A stretch of DNA of 64,000 nucleotides from CAWIVH01 sp963839475. GTDB lineage: Bacteria; Acidobacteriota; UBA6911. Shown here piece after piece: positions 1 to 10,600 of this stretch (positions are counted from its first letter, which is position 1; every line of letters begins with the position of its first letter). The position numbers and the translations under genes were made by a program. A model generated the notes under the pieces. It saw only the letters and a program-made list of their open reading frames with translations. It made no database searches and was not told the DNA's origin. The stretch spans positions 620,001 to 684,000 of the forward strand of contig CAWIVH010000017.1 of the NCBI GenBank assembly GCA_963839475.1. The letters run 5' to 3'.

Positions 1-2647
1 ACCGGTGCCCGGCGCTGTCATCTACGTACAAGTTGTACCAAGTTGCCCCGGAAGCAGAGCTCCAAGTGAAGGTTGGGGTGCCGGTAGCGATGCTGCCCAC
101 CGGCGATATCAGGGTTACGCCGCTTTCACCCTGGACACTGAAATTGAGTGGTCCGGTCCAGGGTCCATAGCCGTAGCTGTTCCATGTCCGTACCCACCAC
201 TGGGCGGCCCCTTGGTGCAGTGATGTCGAAGGTGTTATTGAACAATTTCCTGAGCCGGAAGGGCACCCGACGGCAGAAGCGGTGTACCAGGTGTCATATC
301 GGAAACCACTGCTGTCGGAGACATAGAGCTCGTAATAGGTTGCCCCAGCCGCGGCACCCCAAGTAAAGGTGGGGGTGTCGTCGGTGATAGTCCCGTATGG
401 TGAAATCAGAGTGACACCACCCGGAGCCCCACCGCCGGTTATGCTGAAGCCTAGCGGGCCTGACCAGGGACCATACCCGTAACTATTCCAGGTCCGAACC
501 CACCATTGACCAGCCCCCGAGGCAAGGATGGTCGAAGGGGCGATCGAGCAATTGCCGGTCCCCGAAGAACACCCGACCGTGGATGCCGTGTACCAGGTGT
601 CATACCGGAGCCCGGTGCTATCGGTTACATACAATTCGTAATAGGTGGCCCCATAAGCAGCGGTCCAGGTAAACGTGGGAGTCGTGCTGGCGGTTGTTCC
701 CGAGGGTGAGATCAACGTTACCCCGCCGGGGATCCCGCCGCCGGCATAAATGTTGAAGCCGAGAGGACCGCTCCAGGGTCCGTTGCCATAGCTATTATAG
801 GTCTGGACCCACCATTGGCCGGCTCCATAGTTCAGTGCCGTCGATGGTGTGATCGAACAATTGCCTGTGCCTGCAGGACAGCCGACCTGGGCTGCCGTGT
901 ACCAGGTGTCATACCGGTGTCCGGAACTATCGTCGACATACAGGTAATACCAGGTCGCACTGGAAGCTGCGCTCCAGGTAAAAGTGGGCGTGCTGGTAGT
1001 GGTCGTACCCGACGGGGAGATGAGAGTTACGCCGCCAGGGACCCCGCCCCCAGCCGCGGTCATATTAAAGGTCATGGTGCAGCCGGCCGCACCAATGTTT
1101 GTAAGGCTGAAGCTGCTGGGAGTGCCGCTGTAATAGTTGGATCCCGGGGTGGTGGAGGGCCCCCAAGCTGAGTTATTGCCGGAATAGAAAAGCGTGGTCG
1201 CATTGCCGCGGCAGGTTGTATTGATCATGTCGCAGTTAGCGGTGCTGGCCTGCTCAGGAAGGACCCCCTGGTGCTGGCCGGATACCCACTTGTTGGAACC
1301 CACGCTGTTGTCAACATGCTGGATCAGCAGTCCTCCCTGCCAAGACGAGCCGAACCCGGTTTTCCCGCGGATCCCGGCATCCCAGCCGGTGGGACAACGC
1401 GATTCCACCAGCCAATATTCCGTCGTGCTCGTGGAGGACTTGACCAGCTTATAGGTATTGTTGGCGTCCAAGAGAGGATAGCCCAGCGTCACACTGGAGG
1501 GATAAACGGTTTTGGGGAGCGACCAGCCGAGATATTCCCGGCACCAGGCATCCATCGCCACAGGAGTGCTCCCGCCATACTCGCCGACGTCAGCGCCCCA
1601 GCTACCCCCGGCCATCAACGAAAAGTTGCCCATCCCGGCATTGTGGCCGGCGGTGTCGTAGAGATCCGGAAGACCACAGAGCTGGTGACCCATTTCATGG
1701 GCGACGACTCCCATTGTCATTTGAATTCCGGTGTCGTAGAGCTCACCGTTGTAGCCAAAACGCTGGATGTTTTTGCCGCCCGCCGATAAACCTTGTCCAT
1801 CCGTCCACCAGGCATGTGCCCACACGCTGGGGTGACTGCCCGATCCGGAGGCTTCGTAACCGGCAATAACGAAATAGACGCAGAGTTCCGCACTTTGGAG
1901 GATACCGTCATTGTTCGCATCATAACTGGCAAAGCTGACAAATGGACTCGCCTGGGCAAGGGCGGCATTCATCATGGCAACATCGGTTTCCCAGGTGTAG
2001 TCGGAGCTGGTCGGATAAGGATGGTTTGTGTTGAGTCGAACCGATATGACGCCCGGATTATTCGATTGTGCGTGAGATATCCCTGCGATATTGAAAGTGT
2101 TGAAGGAGTTATCCTGGAAGAACTTCGCCACCGATTTTCTCTGGACGCTGAAAATGGTGTTGTACCAGGAGTCAGCGCTGGTCGTGAGCGGCTGATTGGC
2201 AAAGCCGACCATGATGACCAGAACGTTGCGGGTTCCGGAAACCGGGGTCTGGACCCAAGGCGTGTTGAAAACGTCGGACGCAACCCCTGCCGCTGCATGC
2301 GGTCCCTGCGGCAGTGGAATCAATCCCGGCGTCATGCCGGCGGGCAACGCGGCAGCGCCTGAGGTTGCGACGATGCCGCTCCCAACGAGACGGTCATCGA
2401 CTCCCCTGATCGCATATTCCCAAAATTCATTGATGGGATTCCGCACTACGGTGTAGCCGTTCTCAGCCTGCACCCAGTTCAGGTGCTCATCACCCATGAT
2501 TCGCGCCTTGAATGTCCGGCCATCCGGTTGAGTGAAATTGATAAGCTCCTGGGATCCGGTCACGGCAAAACCGGTCAGGGGAAGTCCCAAAACAAAGGCG
2601 AACAAAAAAAGAAAAGCAGTACGGCGCAAGTTCAAACAGCGATTCAT
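1..2647 (-). CDS. Secreted M6-family (immune inhibitor A-like) metalloprotease with tandem C-terminal modules; 3' end outside the window
   Basis: Open minus-strand frame from the ATG at 2647, preceded by GGAGG, to the window edge (882 codons, no stop). The N-terminus is a signal peptide with a long hydrophobic stretch ending near GFA. The zinc site HEMGHQLCGLPDLYD (about 1675-1715) is the HExxHxxGxxD signature of metzincin-like M6 peptidases, followed by MGNFSLMAGGSWG. After the catalytic domain come at least three full and one partial copy of a roughly 95-residue Ig/FN3-like module, each with GGVTLISP, PTFTW, WYTA, a Cys pair around GTGNC, and QWWVRTWNSYGYGPWS. The likely role is extracellular protein degradation. 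Family M6 is known to be secreted; the substrate is unknown. The same module occurs in two other genes of this window. Confidence 0.88.
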   Translation of the reverse strand, partial: MNRCLNLRRTAFLFLFAFVLGLPLTGFAVTGSQELINFTQPDGRTFKARIMGDEHLNWVQAENGYTVVRNPINEFWEYAIRGVDDRLVGSGIVATSGAAALPAGMTPGLIPLPQGPHAAAGVASDVFNTPWVQTPVSGTRNVLVIMVGFANQPLTTSADSWYNTIFSVQRKSVAKFFQDNSFNTFNIAGISHAQSNNPGVISVRLNTNHPYPTSSDYTWETDVAMMNAALAQASPFVSFASYDANNDGILQSAELCVYFVIAGYEASGSGSHPSVWAHAWWTDGQGLSAGGKNIQRFGYNGELYDTGIQMTMGVVAHEMGHQLCGLPDLYDTAGHNAGMGNFSLMAGGSWGADVGEYGGSTPVAMDAWCREYLGWSLPKTVYPSSVTLGYPLLDANNTYKLVKSSTSTTEYWLVESRCPTGWDAGIRGKTGFGSSWQGGLLIQHVDNSVGSNKWVSGQHQGVLPEQASTANCDMINTTCRGNATTLFYSGNNSAWGPSTTPGSNYYSGTPSSFSLTNIGAAGCTMTFNMTAAGGGVPGGVTLISPSGTTTTSTPTFTWSAASSATWYYLYVDDSSGHRYDTWYTAAQVGCPAGTGNCSITPSTALNYGAGQWWVQTYNSYGNGPWSGPLGFNIYAGGGIPGGVTLISPSGTTASTTPTFTWTAAYGATYYELYVTDSTGLRYDTWYTASTVGCSSGTGNCSIAPSTILASGAGQWWVRTWNSYGYGPWSGPLGFSITGGGAPGGVTLISPYGTITDDTPTFTWGAAAGATYYELYVSDSSGFRYDTWYTASAVGCPSGSGNCSITPSTSLHQGAAQWWVRTWNSYGYGPWTGPLNFSVQGESGVTLISPVGSIATGTPTFTWSSASGATWYNLYVDDSAGHR

Positions 2648-3188
2648 GAGAGTCCTCCACGATTCTTCATACAAGTGCCCCTATGCCGGGTGGGTGTCCA
2701 CGATGCGGCTCCGTCCTTGGGGATCGGCCGAGCCTGGGATTGGCCCTTCCAGACTAACTTTTCATATTCGGTGATCGCTTCCAGGTTCATAGCGTTGCCT
2801 GGCATTCCATTGCACTACCAATGCCGGCAGCTGTCAAGCAATCTTAAAATCCTCCAATACTTCAAAGGGAAAAAGGGGCAAAGCTGCCCCCAGTCTGCTT
2901 ATCGGCTTTGGAGAGCTCGAACGATAGACTGGATTTCAGATGTGTCCTTTCCCTTTGCGTGCAGGTCCGCTCAATCGGCTGCAGTGCTCCGATTTTTTAA
3001 TTGAAAATGCAGCTGTAAAAACCGGGTGAATAACGGAAGCAGAGAAACGGACGGCCTTCCGCTGGCATTCACCAGGTCGCACCTCAAACATCGGATGAAA
3101 GCAACCGGAACGTGTAGGGAGAAATTCTTTGAATCAAGTCCAAATGGACCAGGAGAGATTAGGGTTGGGACCTGCGGAAGCTCTCAAT
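2648..3188. other. Intergenic stretch without a recognisable gene
   Basis: No open frame here has a convincing start or family resemblance. It holds the upstream region of the M6 protease gene, a solitary copy of the RAYT-type repeat (2693-2706), and leads into two back-to-back terminator hairpins. Confidence 0.5.
2693..2706 (+). repeat. Solitary copy of the GGGTGTCCACGAT repeat unit
   Basis: The 14 bases GGGTGTCCACGATG match 13 of the first 14 positions, in one unbroken run, of the unit GGGTGTCCAYGATTC that is clustered around the RAYT transposase at 23.5-24.6 kb. It lies just upstream of the M6 protease start. This suggests a dispersed REP-like element, but a single copy could be chance. 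Confidence 0.45.
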
Positions 3189-3214
3189 GCCGGGGAAGCC
3201 CGGCTTTTATTATT
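3189..3214 (+). terminator. Rho-independent terminator on the plus strand with no gene upstream
   Basis: GCCGGG, loop GAAG, CCCGGC (3189-3204) is followed by TTTTATTATT. Stem and U-rich tail are as expected of an intrinsic terminator. No plus-strand reading frame ends before it, so it may end an unannotated small RNA or be inert. Confidence 0.6.
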
Positions 3215-3230
3215 CCTTCCTGGCGCGGGC

Positions 3231-3267
3231 AAAAAAACAGGGCTCCCTGCGCGATGCGGAAGCCCTG
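3231..3267 (-). terminator. Rho-independent terminator of the small exported protein gene
   Basis: On the minus strand CAGGGCT (3267-3261) pairs with AGCCCTG (3244-3238) and is followed by seven T residues (3237-3231). It lies about 75 bp beyond the stop codon of the gene at 3342-3665, in the right orientation. Confidence 0.8.
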
Positions 3268-3341
3268 AGGGGAATAAAGGAGATTCTGTTTTGGGCCTCT
3301 GACAAAGGGCCCGTGCTTTTGGGAACAACCCGGGGAGGGCG

Positions 3342-3665
3342 CTATTTCTTGGCCTCGACCTTGGTTGCGGTGATTATCTTCTTTCCATCTTTTTCCGATA
3401 CTGTGCCTGTAACACTTCCGTCCTTGGCGCTCGAGCAATAGTCCGAGTGGTGGGCTTTGTGGGATTTGTCATCGAGGTAATAGACTACGTCTTTTCCTCC
3501 TTCTTTCGTGACAATCACCGTAGCGCATTCTTTTTCTTTCTTGAGATCGCATTTCGCGCACGTAAGCTTGCCATCCAGCTTCACTTCCTTCCCTGCGGCA
3601 ACGCCCAGTGTAGCGGAGCCCGCCAGGAGCACGAAGCAAAGCGCCAACGTTCCGATCATTCGCAT
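3342..3665 (-). CDS. Small exported cysteine-containing protein (DUF6370-like)
   Basis: 107 residues. A clear signal peptide (MRMIGTLALCFVLLAGSATLGVAAG) is followed by a small beta-rich domain with CAKCDLKKEKEC, YYLDD, a later Cys in HHSDYC, and a C-terminal TGTVSEKDGKKIITATKVE strand. The pattern of a CxxC pair, an xxYYL strand, a third conserved Cys and a GxV..xxGK..ITA ending resembles small OB-fold-like periplasmic proteins of Planctomycetes and Acidobacteria, grouped as DUF6370 or similar. That link is from memory of the pattern, so treat it as tentative. It could bind a metal through its Cys and His residues. It is a single-gene unit ending at a strong terminator. Confidence 0.75.
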   Translation of the reverse strand: MRMIGTLALCFVLLAGSATLGVAAGKEVKLDGKLTCAKCDLKKEKECATVIVTKEGGKDVVYYLDDKSHKAHHSDYCSSAKDGSVTGTVSEKDGKKIITATKVEAKK

Positions 3666-3998
3666 CTTTGTCCTCCCCTTCCGTGCTGAAATTCATCAGC
3701 ATGTTGAAAGTTTCTTTCATATTATCATGAACTGGGCGAGGGATGAAGGCATAGAACAAAAGATGGCAAAGCCGCTGCAAAAATAAGCACTGGGGAATGG
3801 GTTTATTTGCCAAGATCGATCGCATCATTTCCCGGCCAAAGCAGCTTGAAACCATTGTTTGAAATGGGAGGAGTAAAAGCGACGAAGTGCCCACCTTTTC
3901 CAGACCAGCTTTATAACAGGCCGTTTTGTTTCCGTTGCCGGCCTGGATCGAAATCGTCCTAAATACAGATATGAGGTAAACAGCCAAATCCCCCGAAT
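3666..3998. other. Intergenic, nothing recognised
   Basis: About 330 bp between two minus-strand genes. The overlapping frames are out of phase with both neighbours and show no family features. It presumably holds the promoter of the small exported protein gene. Confidence 0.4.
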
Positions 3999-5117
3999 CT
4001 ATGGTGTTGCCTGGCGCCGGGCTAAGCCACGCGGAAAGGATTTCGTACCCTGGCAAAGCCACGTCACAAGATGATCGAAGGTGCGGGGCAGCCCGCAGGA
4101 AATCGATCCGAGATCTCGACTTTTGAAATCACCAGGTTGCCCTTCGAGAGTGATGATCACGGCGGACTCGCCGATGCCGGGCGCCTTTCCGGCAATGACC
4201 GGAATAGCGGTATATAGATTCCGGTCCTGCACGAGCGCAACCGCCGAAAACTTCTTGCCGTTTTGGCCAATCAACACAAGTGATCCTTTGAATATAAAGT
4301 TGGAGCCCGCCGCCGGATCCTGAAAAACGAATTGAGCTTTCTGTTCACCCGGAGCGAGGGTTATGGACTGAAGCGACAGACCTGCAGTCCCATCTTCCTT
4401 GACCGTTACGGCTTTGATGGTCACCGATTCAGATCCCGGGTTTGCTACGGCGTAGCCGGTGTACCGGTTGGCCGACACATCATCATTGAGGGCAATGGTC
4501 GCGTTCTCCATGCTTTCCGCGGCAAGAACTCCGGCGATCGTTGCCAATTTCCCGTCAGCAATATATTGAAACGTAGCAACTCCGCCTGGCGTTCCTCCTG
4601 TGCTCTCGAGCCTGGCCCATCCTGCTTTCAAGGGATCGCCAGGGCTCGGGGACGTAGCTGTAAGAAATTTGACACCTCCCTGCGGGATGGCAATTGGAAT
4701 CGAGCTTGCGAGGGCAGCGCTAACCGAAGGGGAGGCCTCGGCAATGAACGATTCACTGAGAAGAGCAGCCAGCGGCTTGCCATCCTGGCCGGTGAGGATC
4801 AGGTTGCCTTCAAGAGAACCGCTTCCCGTGTTGTGGATAGCGAAAATCGTCGAAAAACCCCCGCCTATAGCGATGTGGGCAAAAACCAACGAAGTGGACA
4901 GAGCTGCGTCGAACCTCCTGACAGCCTGCAACCGCGCGGACTCTCCAGTCCCCGACTCGCTTGGGGAACCGGTGAATCGTTCCTGGTTCGCAGTGGCGAC
5001 TGCATGAATATTCAAATCGATGCTGGCTGTCGCGGGATAAACGCCATCATCCACGGCGAATGCCCCAAGAGGTAAAAGGAGGCTTATTGATAAAAATGCT
5101 GCGAATCGATGGCGTAT
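3999..5117 (-). CDS. Secreted protein of unknown function; start codon unclear
   Basis: The frame open from 5054 (GTG) downward encodes about 350 residues of Ala/Gly/Ser-rich beta-strand sequence with two related halves. The motifs FAHIAIGGGFSTIFAIHNTG, GNLILTGQDGKPL, QYIADG and GSLVLIGQNGKKFSAVAL recur in Acidobacteria cell-surface proteins of unknown role. The same frame extends upstream through a perfect signal peptide (RHRFAAFLSISLLLPLGAFA) to about 5117, yet no ATG, GTG or TTG opens it. An ATG with good spacing from AAGGAG lies at 5121-5119 but is one base out of frame. Either one base was gained in the first codons (gene or assembly error) or a rare ATA start at 5117 is used. The internal GTG at 5054 falls right after the signal peptide and is unlikely to be the true start. 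Confidence 0.6.
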   Translation of the reverse strand: MRHRFAAFLSISLLLPLGAFAVDDGVYPATASIDLNIHAVATANQERFTGSPSESGTGESARLQAVRRFDAALSTSLVFAHIAIGGGFSTIFAIHNTGSGSLEGNLILTGQDGKPLAALLSESFIAEASPSVSAALASSIPIAIPQGGVKFLTATSPSPGDPLKAGWARLESTGGTPGGVATFQYIADGKLATIAGVLAAESMENATIALNDDVSANRYTGYAVANPGSESVTIKAVTVKEDGTAGLSLQSITLAPGEQKAQFVFQDPAAGSNFIFKGSLVLIGQNGKKFSAVALVQDRNLYTAIPVIAGKAPGIGESAVIITLEGQPGDFKSRDLGSISCGLPRTFDHLVTWLCQGTKSFPRGLARRQATP

Positions 5118-5121
5118 CCAT

Positions 5122-5480
5122 TGCAGCTCCTTTCTGACATCAGGAATGATGAATCATCCATACCTTTGGAACCGAGGGAAGAGCCTCGCGGGCCCATCCG
5201 ACGGGGAGTCTGTTTTTCCGGCCGAGAAGGGCAGGCCGCTCTCCGTTTAAGTCGGAGCGGGCAGCACTCATAGGAAGCTGCTGAGCGCACCCCGCTTAAC
5301 CGGGATTATTTCGCCCGACCGATTCAGCCGTTTCCGCGCCGTCCCGAGCCGCAGTCGATCGAACCTGGGATGCCGAAACCCCGCTTTGAAATGGACTGCT
5401 GCCCATTCGGATATAAAAAACTAGGTGGACATTTGTCATCGAGGAGATTGTCGCCGGCGATGTACTGAACCCCCGCCCTT
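5122..5480. other. Intergenic, nothing recognised
   Basis: About 360 bp between two minus-strand secreted-protein genes. No frame with family resemblance or terminator-like hairpin was identified. It should carry the promoter of the gene ending at 3999. Confidence 0.4.
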
Positions 5481-6741
5481 TTATGGCACGATAAAAGTCA
5501 TGCCATCGCTCCAGTCACCGGTGCCAAATTCGTTCCAGGTTTGTATCCACCATTGCGCGTTGCCGGGCGCCAGAGATGTTGAAGGCGTTATGGAACACGT
5601 GCCGGTCCCGTACGCACATCCGGCCTGCTCGGCCGTGTACCAAATGATGATTTTGCCGTTTGAGCTGCTGCTGTCATTGACCCAGAGCCGATACCAGGTT
5701 GAGTTCGAAACCGCATACCATTTGAAGGTGGGTGTTCTGCTCTGGATGGATCCCGTCGGAGAGATCAATGTCGCTTTCTCGGGCGGCGCGGTGCCAGGAC
5801 AGGCCCGCAGTGTAGTGATCAAAGTGCCGGAATTGTCGATCGACAGTTTTGCACACTTCGTTCCATCCGGCGATTTCAGGATTACCCCCTGGCTGGGAGA
5901 TCCCACGTAGATATCCCCCTTTTGAACATGAAGGCTTGCCTGAGGAGCCGTTGTTCCGATACCGACCTTGCGTATCCGCTGTTCCGCCATTGATCCCGTT
6001 GATGCCGCCAAGCACCAGACTGTTGCTTTGGGTCACCTTGGCGTGGAAACCAAGGGCTGTCGCGTTGAATACTCCGGCAGCCCCGTCCGAACTGGCCCCT
6101 ATGAAGGTGTTGTTGCTTTCACGGGTGTTGGATAGGCCGGCATAGTTACCGATGAAGGCATTGTAATGGCCCGTGGTGTTGTAGCGACCTGCTTCATTTC
6201 CGAAAAACGAGTTATACCAGCCCCCGTCGTTCGCATAGCCGGAGTGCGCCCCGAAAAACGAATTGAAAGGGCCGGTGGTGTTGGAGTAACCGGCTTGTGT
6301 CCCGAAATACGAGTTGTATTCAGTTACATTGGAGTAGCCGGCGTGCGCCCCGAAGAAAGAGTTTCCGCTTCCTGTTTGATTCAAATAGCCGGCCGCCGAT
6401 CCGAAATAGGAATTATGGTTGCCCACGGTGTTGGCTACGCCGGTGTCGCTGCCGAAGAATGAATTTCGGCTGCCACTCGGAGAGGTGCCCCCCGAAGTGT
6501 AATATCCCGTTTTGAATCCGAAGAAGGAGTTGTGTAAGCCGTTGGTGATGGACGCGCCGGCTGATAGGCCGAACCAGGTATTGGTACTGGCCTCGCTACC
6601 GTTGAGGGGGCCGGCACCGCCGATTTGAGACAACAGGGGCCCGGCTCCTTGGAATTGTTGAATTGCCTGTTGTCCCTGCAATCCTTCAACCCCCAAAAGA
6701 AGGGCGGCGCAAACAATAGTCACAGCACATGGCCATTTCAT
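5481..6741 (-). pseudogene. Frameshifted surface protein: hexapeptide-like NSFFG repeats plus C-terminal module
   Basis: Two overlapping minus-strand frames make one protein. The first starts at 6741 with a signal peptide and carries about ten repeats of the type NSFFGxxAGYxNTTGxx. These resemble the head repeats of YadA-like/TMF proteins that are usually followed by an ADTxVGIGTTAPxxxLHV segment. Here the frame is lost exactly there: ADT is in the first frame and KVGIGTTAPQASLHVQ in the second, joined by one surplus base near 5970-5973. The second frame ends with a WWIQTWNEFGTGDWSDGMTF module identical in plan to those of the M6 protease at 1-2647 and the matrixin-like protein at 52650-55085. 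Without the shift it would be an intact secreted or surface protein of about 420 residues. Sequencing error, recent pseudogene and phase variation are all possible. Confidence 0.75.
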
Positions 6742-7619
6742 AGTGGTTCCCTTTCTTCTGAAAATGAATTTGTTGCCTGAAATCGGCTGCGGATAGGCGA
6801 ATTACTTCCGCTGCCCTGCTTCGCCTCTCTGCCTTGGCAGGGCGGGCAGGGACAAAAGAGTCCAACGCCTCGGGATTTGTTCGTTAAAACACTGGTTCGG
6901 GAACAGGATATTCAGGAAGGAAAGAACGAGATCTGAAGATCCTGAAAAGGCTGAGATCAGCGATCGCATGATGTCCACTCCGCGACAGGAAAGTCCGGGT
7001 GGCGTTTTGGATCAATCCGCCCAAGGAATCAATATGTGGAGCGGATGGAAGTTTAGCGCAGAAAAACATTCATATGCAATACGATTCCTTTAATACTCCC
7101 GTGTGCAGGCTCCTTCCCAGGTCGAGCCGTAACAATTTCATATCTTGCACCCTCTGTTCAGGCGTAATATTTCTCAGATGATCAATTCTTGTTTCTAAGC
7201 AGATGCAGTGGGAGGGGAGAAGTAAGGATCACGCTCTTTATCGGAAACAGGACGGGCCCTGGCACCCGGATTTCGATCTAGGGAATTGCGTGCGGTTTGC
7301 GCCACCCTGCGCACGGTCGGGTGGATTTGCCCGACACCCCGATGGGGGTAGTAAGGCACTGCTTGAAGGCAGGGCTTGGCGTGGGTATAGCCTTCACCCA
7401 TCGATGACATGTGGAGTTCTGCCGTGAACTCTTCCAACCTCAGCTCGAACCCTGGCTTTCGAGAATCTCCAACTGTGCAATCAAAGCACGCTCAAACTCA
7501 CACCCCGGAACCGGAATGCTTGATGCTGCGGTGTTGCACGGGAAACCTGCAGCGGTCCGGAGTAATCCGGTTGCCAAGTTCAGTTGATCCGACCAAACCG
7601 ATCAAAGAAGGAGACCCGT
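6742..7619. other. Long intergenic region upstream of the TonB receptor
   Basis: About 880 bp. Small frames exist (for example on the minus strand at 7195-7437) but have no ribosome binding site or recognisable domain. It separates divergent genes and so should hold both promoters. No repeat or structured RNA was found. Confidence 0.4.
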
Positions 7620-10600
7620 ATGTCTAGGCAATCCCTAATCGTCATTGCCGGTGTATTGCTCCTGGGTGTTGGACTCACGAATCAAGGCCTTTCCCAAGTC
7701 AACACGGCAAGTCTGACAGGGTTGGTCAGCGATTCTTCGGGAGCGATCATTCCGAACGCCACCGTGACAGCGAGGAATAACGCAACCAATGTGGAAACCA
7801 AAATCTCCACGGACGCCTCCGGGTATTACACTTTTGCGACTTTGCCCGTCGGCCCTTACACCGTAAGTGCGGAGATTGTGGGTTTCAAGAGAGCAGTGCG
7901 CGAAAATGCGGTGCTCGAAGTCGGTCAAAAGGCCCGCATCGATTTTACGATGGAAGTCGGCACCATCAATGAAACCACAACTGTCGTTGCGATGGCGCCC
8001 ATCATGACCACGCAGGAGGCGACCACTGGCGGCGTCATTGAAAATCGCCTCGTGACCGATCTCCCGCTTGCCACCCGGAACTGGGATGATCTGATCGCCA
8101 TGGTGCCGGGCACTCAGGCAGACCGCTACACCGAGGAGGGCGGCGGCACGGCCAACGGACGTACCGGCGGCGTTAATGTGCACGGCATCCGTTCCCTGCA
8201 AAACAATTTTGTGCTGGACGGCGTAGACAACAATTCAATCTCTGAAAACGTTCAGGAATTGACCACTCAGATCGTCCGTCCTTCGGTGGACTCGATCCAG
8301 GAGTTTAAGGTCAGCACCAACCCCTATTCCGCAGAGAACGGACGCAGTCCCGGTTCGCTCATAACCGTCACCACCAAAGGCGGCGGCAACGCTTTCCACG
8401 GAACGGCGTACGACTTCCTGCGCAATCGCGTATTCGACGCCAACACCTTCTTGAACAACCGGAGCGGCACTCCGAAGCCCCCGAACGTTCAGAATCAGTT
8501 TGGCGGAAACCTGGGCGGGCCGATCCTCAAGGACAAGCTGTTCTTCTTTTTTAACTATGAAGGGACGCGCATTCGCAAGGGAGTAACCCGGCTCGGCAAC
8601 GTGCCGATGCCGAACGAGCGCATCGGCGATTTTTCTCCCGCTGCGGCTGCCGCGAACCGGGTCACCTATGCCACGATCTTTGACCGGGTAGGTGACTGCA
8701 GAGCGAAGGTGCCAAGCGCCTTCAATGCAGATGGATCTTTCAAGAACAATCAGATTCCGTCGACGTGTCTGGATTCGCTGGCGCAAAAGGTGATGGGTAT
8801 GCTGCCCCAGCCCTCTATTGTGCCTGGCACAGGCGCGCTCAACCTGAGCAACTATTCCAGAACTCCCGGGATTGTGGATGACACCGACGGCATAACCACA
8901 CGGGTAGACTATCAGATGTCGCCGCGTGACAGTTTCTTCGTCCGGTACAGTAACGTAGACCGTTTCCGATACCTGCCGGGCATTTTCGGCGGAACTCTTG
9001 ACGGGACCGGTTCGTCCGCCAACGGGCGGTTAAGCATGAAAGGCCAGTCAGCGGCCATCGGGTGGAACCGGAGCATCGGAACGCGAATTGTCAATGAGTT
9101 CCGCGTCGGCTGGGGGCGTAATAACTCAGTCGCCAATCAGGACCCATTCGGCCAAAACACACTCGCGGAGTTTGGAATCAAGGGTGTGGCAGATTCGCCG
9201 GTCTATAGCGGAGGCGTTACGGGCATGGTAATCTCCGCGCGCGGCGGAACGCAGCTGATTGGCGGCCAGTCGGGATTCGACCGCATCGGCTCTCCCGACT
9301 TCCTGCCCAAGTCTCAAAAGACGAACCAATTCCAGTGGACCGACATGCTCAGTTACTCCCGTGGCAAGCATCAGCTTAAGTTCGGGACCGACATTCGCGG
9401 CCCACTGCGCAACATCTATGTCGATGTCCCAGGTCTGCGCGGGACATATACCTTTGATGGAAACCGCACCGGCAGTGGCGTTGCGGATTTCCTGCTTGGA
9501 TATCCTTCAGGGGCCCAGCTCACCAACCTGGCGGTCACCGACCTGCGCATGCAAATGTATTCCTTTTTCGGGCAGGATGACTGGAAACTCACCCCCAAGA
9601 TAACGGTGAATCTCGGTATTCGCTATGACTACTCGATGTGGCCCATGGAGGGGGCGGACCACCTGACGAATCTTGACCCGAAGACAGGTCAGAAATTCAC
9701 CCCCGCCAACTCGGCGTATGGCCGGGGCCTGATCAATCCGGACAAAAACAATTTTGCGCCGCGTCTGGGTCTGGCCTATCAATTCACACCAAAGACGGTC
9801 ATGCGCATCGGTTATGGCCGTTTTTACATGGGATTCGAAAGGGCGGGCAGCGAAGATCAGATTGCGCTGAACCTTCCCTGGCTGGTAAACAATGTCGTAA
9901 GTGCCCCCAATACCAACCAGACGGCTAACAACATGCGGCTCGCCACCGGTTTTAACTTGTCTCTCGATCCGAACTCGATATTGGCCGATCCTGCCAAAGT
10001 CGTCCTGGTCCGCCTGCGTGCCATTAATCCCGAGTCGGTGTTCGGCAGCATGGATCAGTGGAACCTGGGAATCCAGCGCGAATTGCCTGGGGATATTGTT
10101 GTGACTCTCGATTATGTGGGCACCAAGGGAACGCACCTCTCGACGCTGCGCAATTTGAACCAGCCTCTGTTCAATTCCAACGGCACGGTGACGAACACCC
10201 TGGTCAATAATGCGTACACGCCCGTCATACCCTATTCAGCGCTCGGTCCGATTGAATATCGGGATAACAACGCCAACTCGATGTATCACGGAGGAGAGGT
10301 TTCGGCTGAAAAGAGATACAGCAAAGGACTGTCCTTCCGCGCTTCCTATACTTTCTCGAAATCCATTGACGAATCACAGGAGCACCTCGCCTCCGGAGGA
10401 ACCGGGAGCTTCACTCAGAATCCCCAGAACATTCTGGGAGAGCGGCGAGGTCCCAGCGATTTCGACGTCCGGCACCGCGTTGTGTTCAGCTATATCTATG
10501 AACTCCCGTTTGGTGTTGGCAAAAGCTATCTCACCCAAGGCGCCGCGGCACATATCCTCGGTGGCTGGCGCCTCAGTGGCATGGGTAACCTCCGTTCCGG

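Noticed and set aside
3469..4062. Minus-strand 197-residue frame
   Set aside because: It overlaps the small exported protein gene in another frame and has no signal, motif or ribosome binding site.
7195..7437. Small minus-strand frame upstream of the TonB receptor
   Set aside because: Pro/Arg/His-rich sequence without a start signal; looks like chance coding in an intergenic repeat-like stretch.
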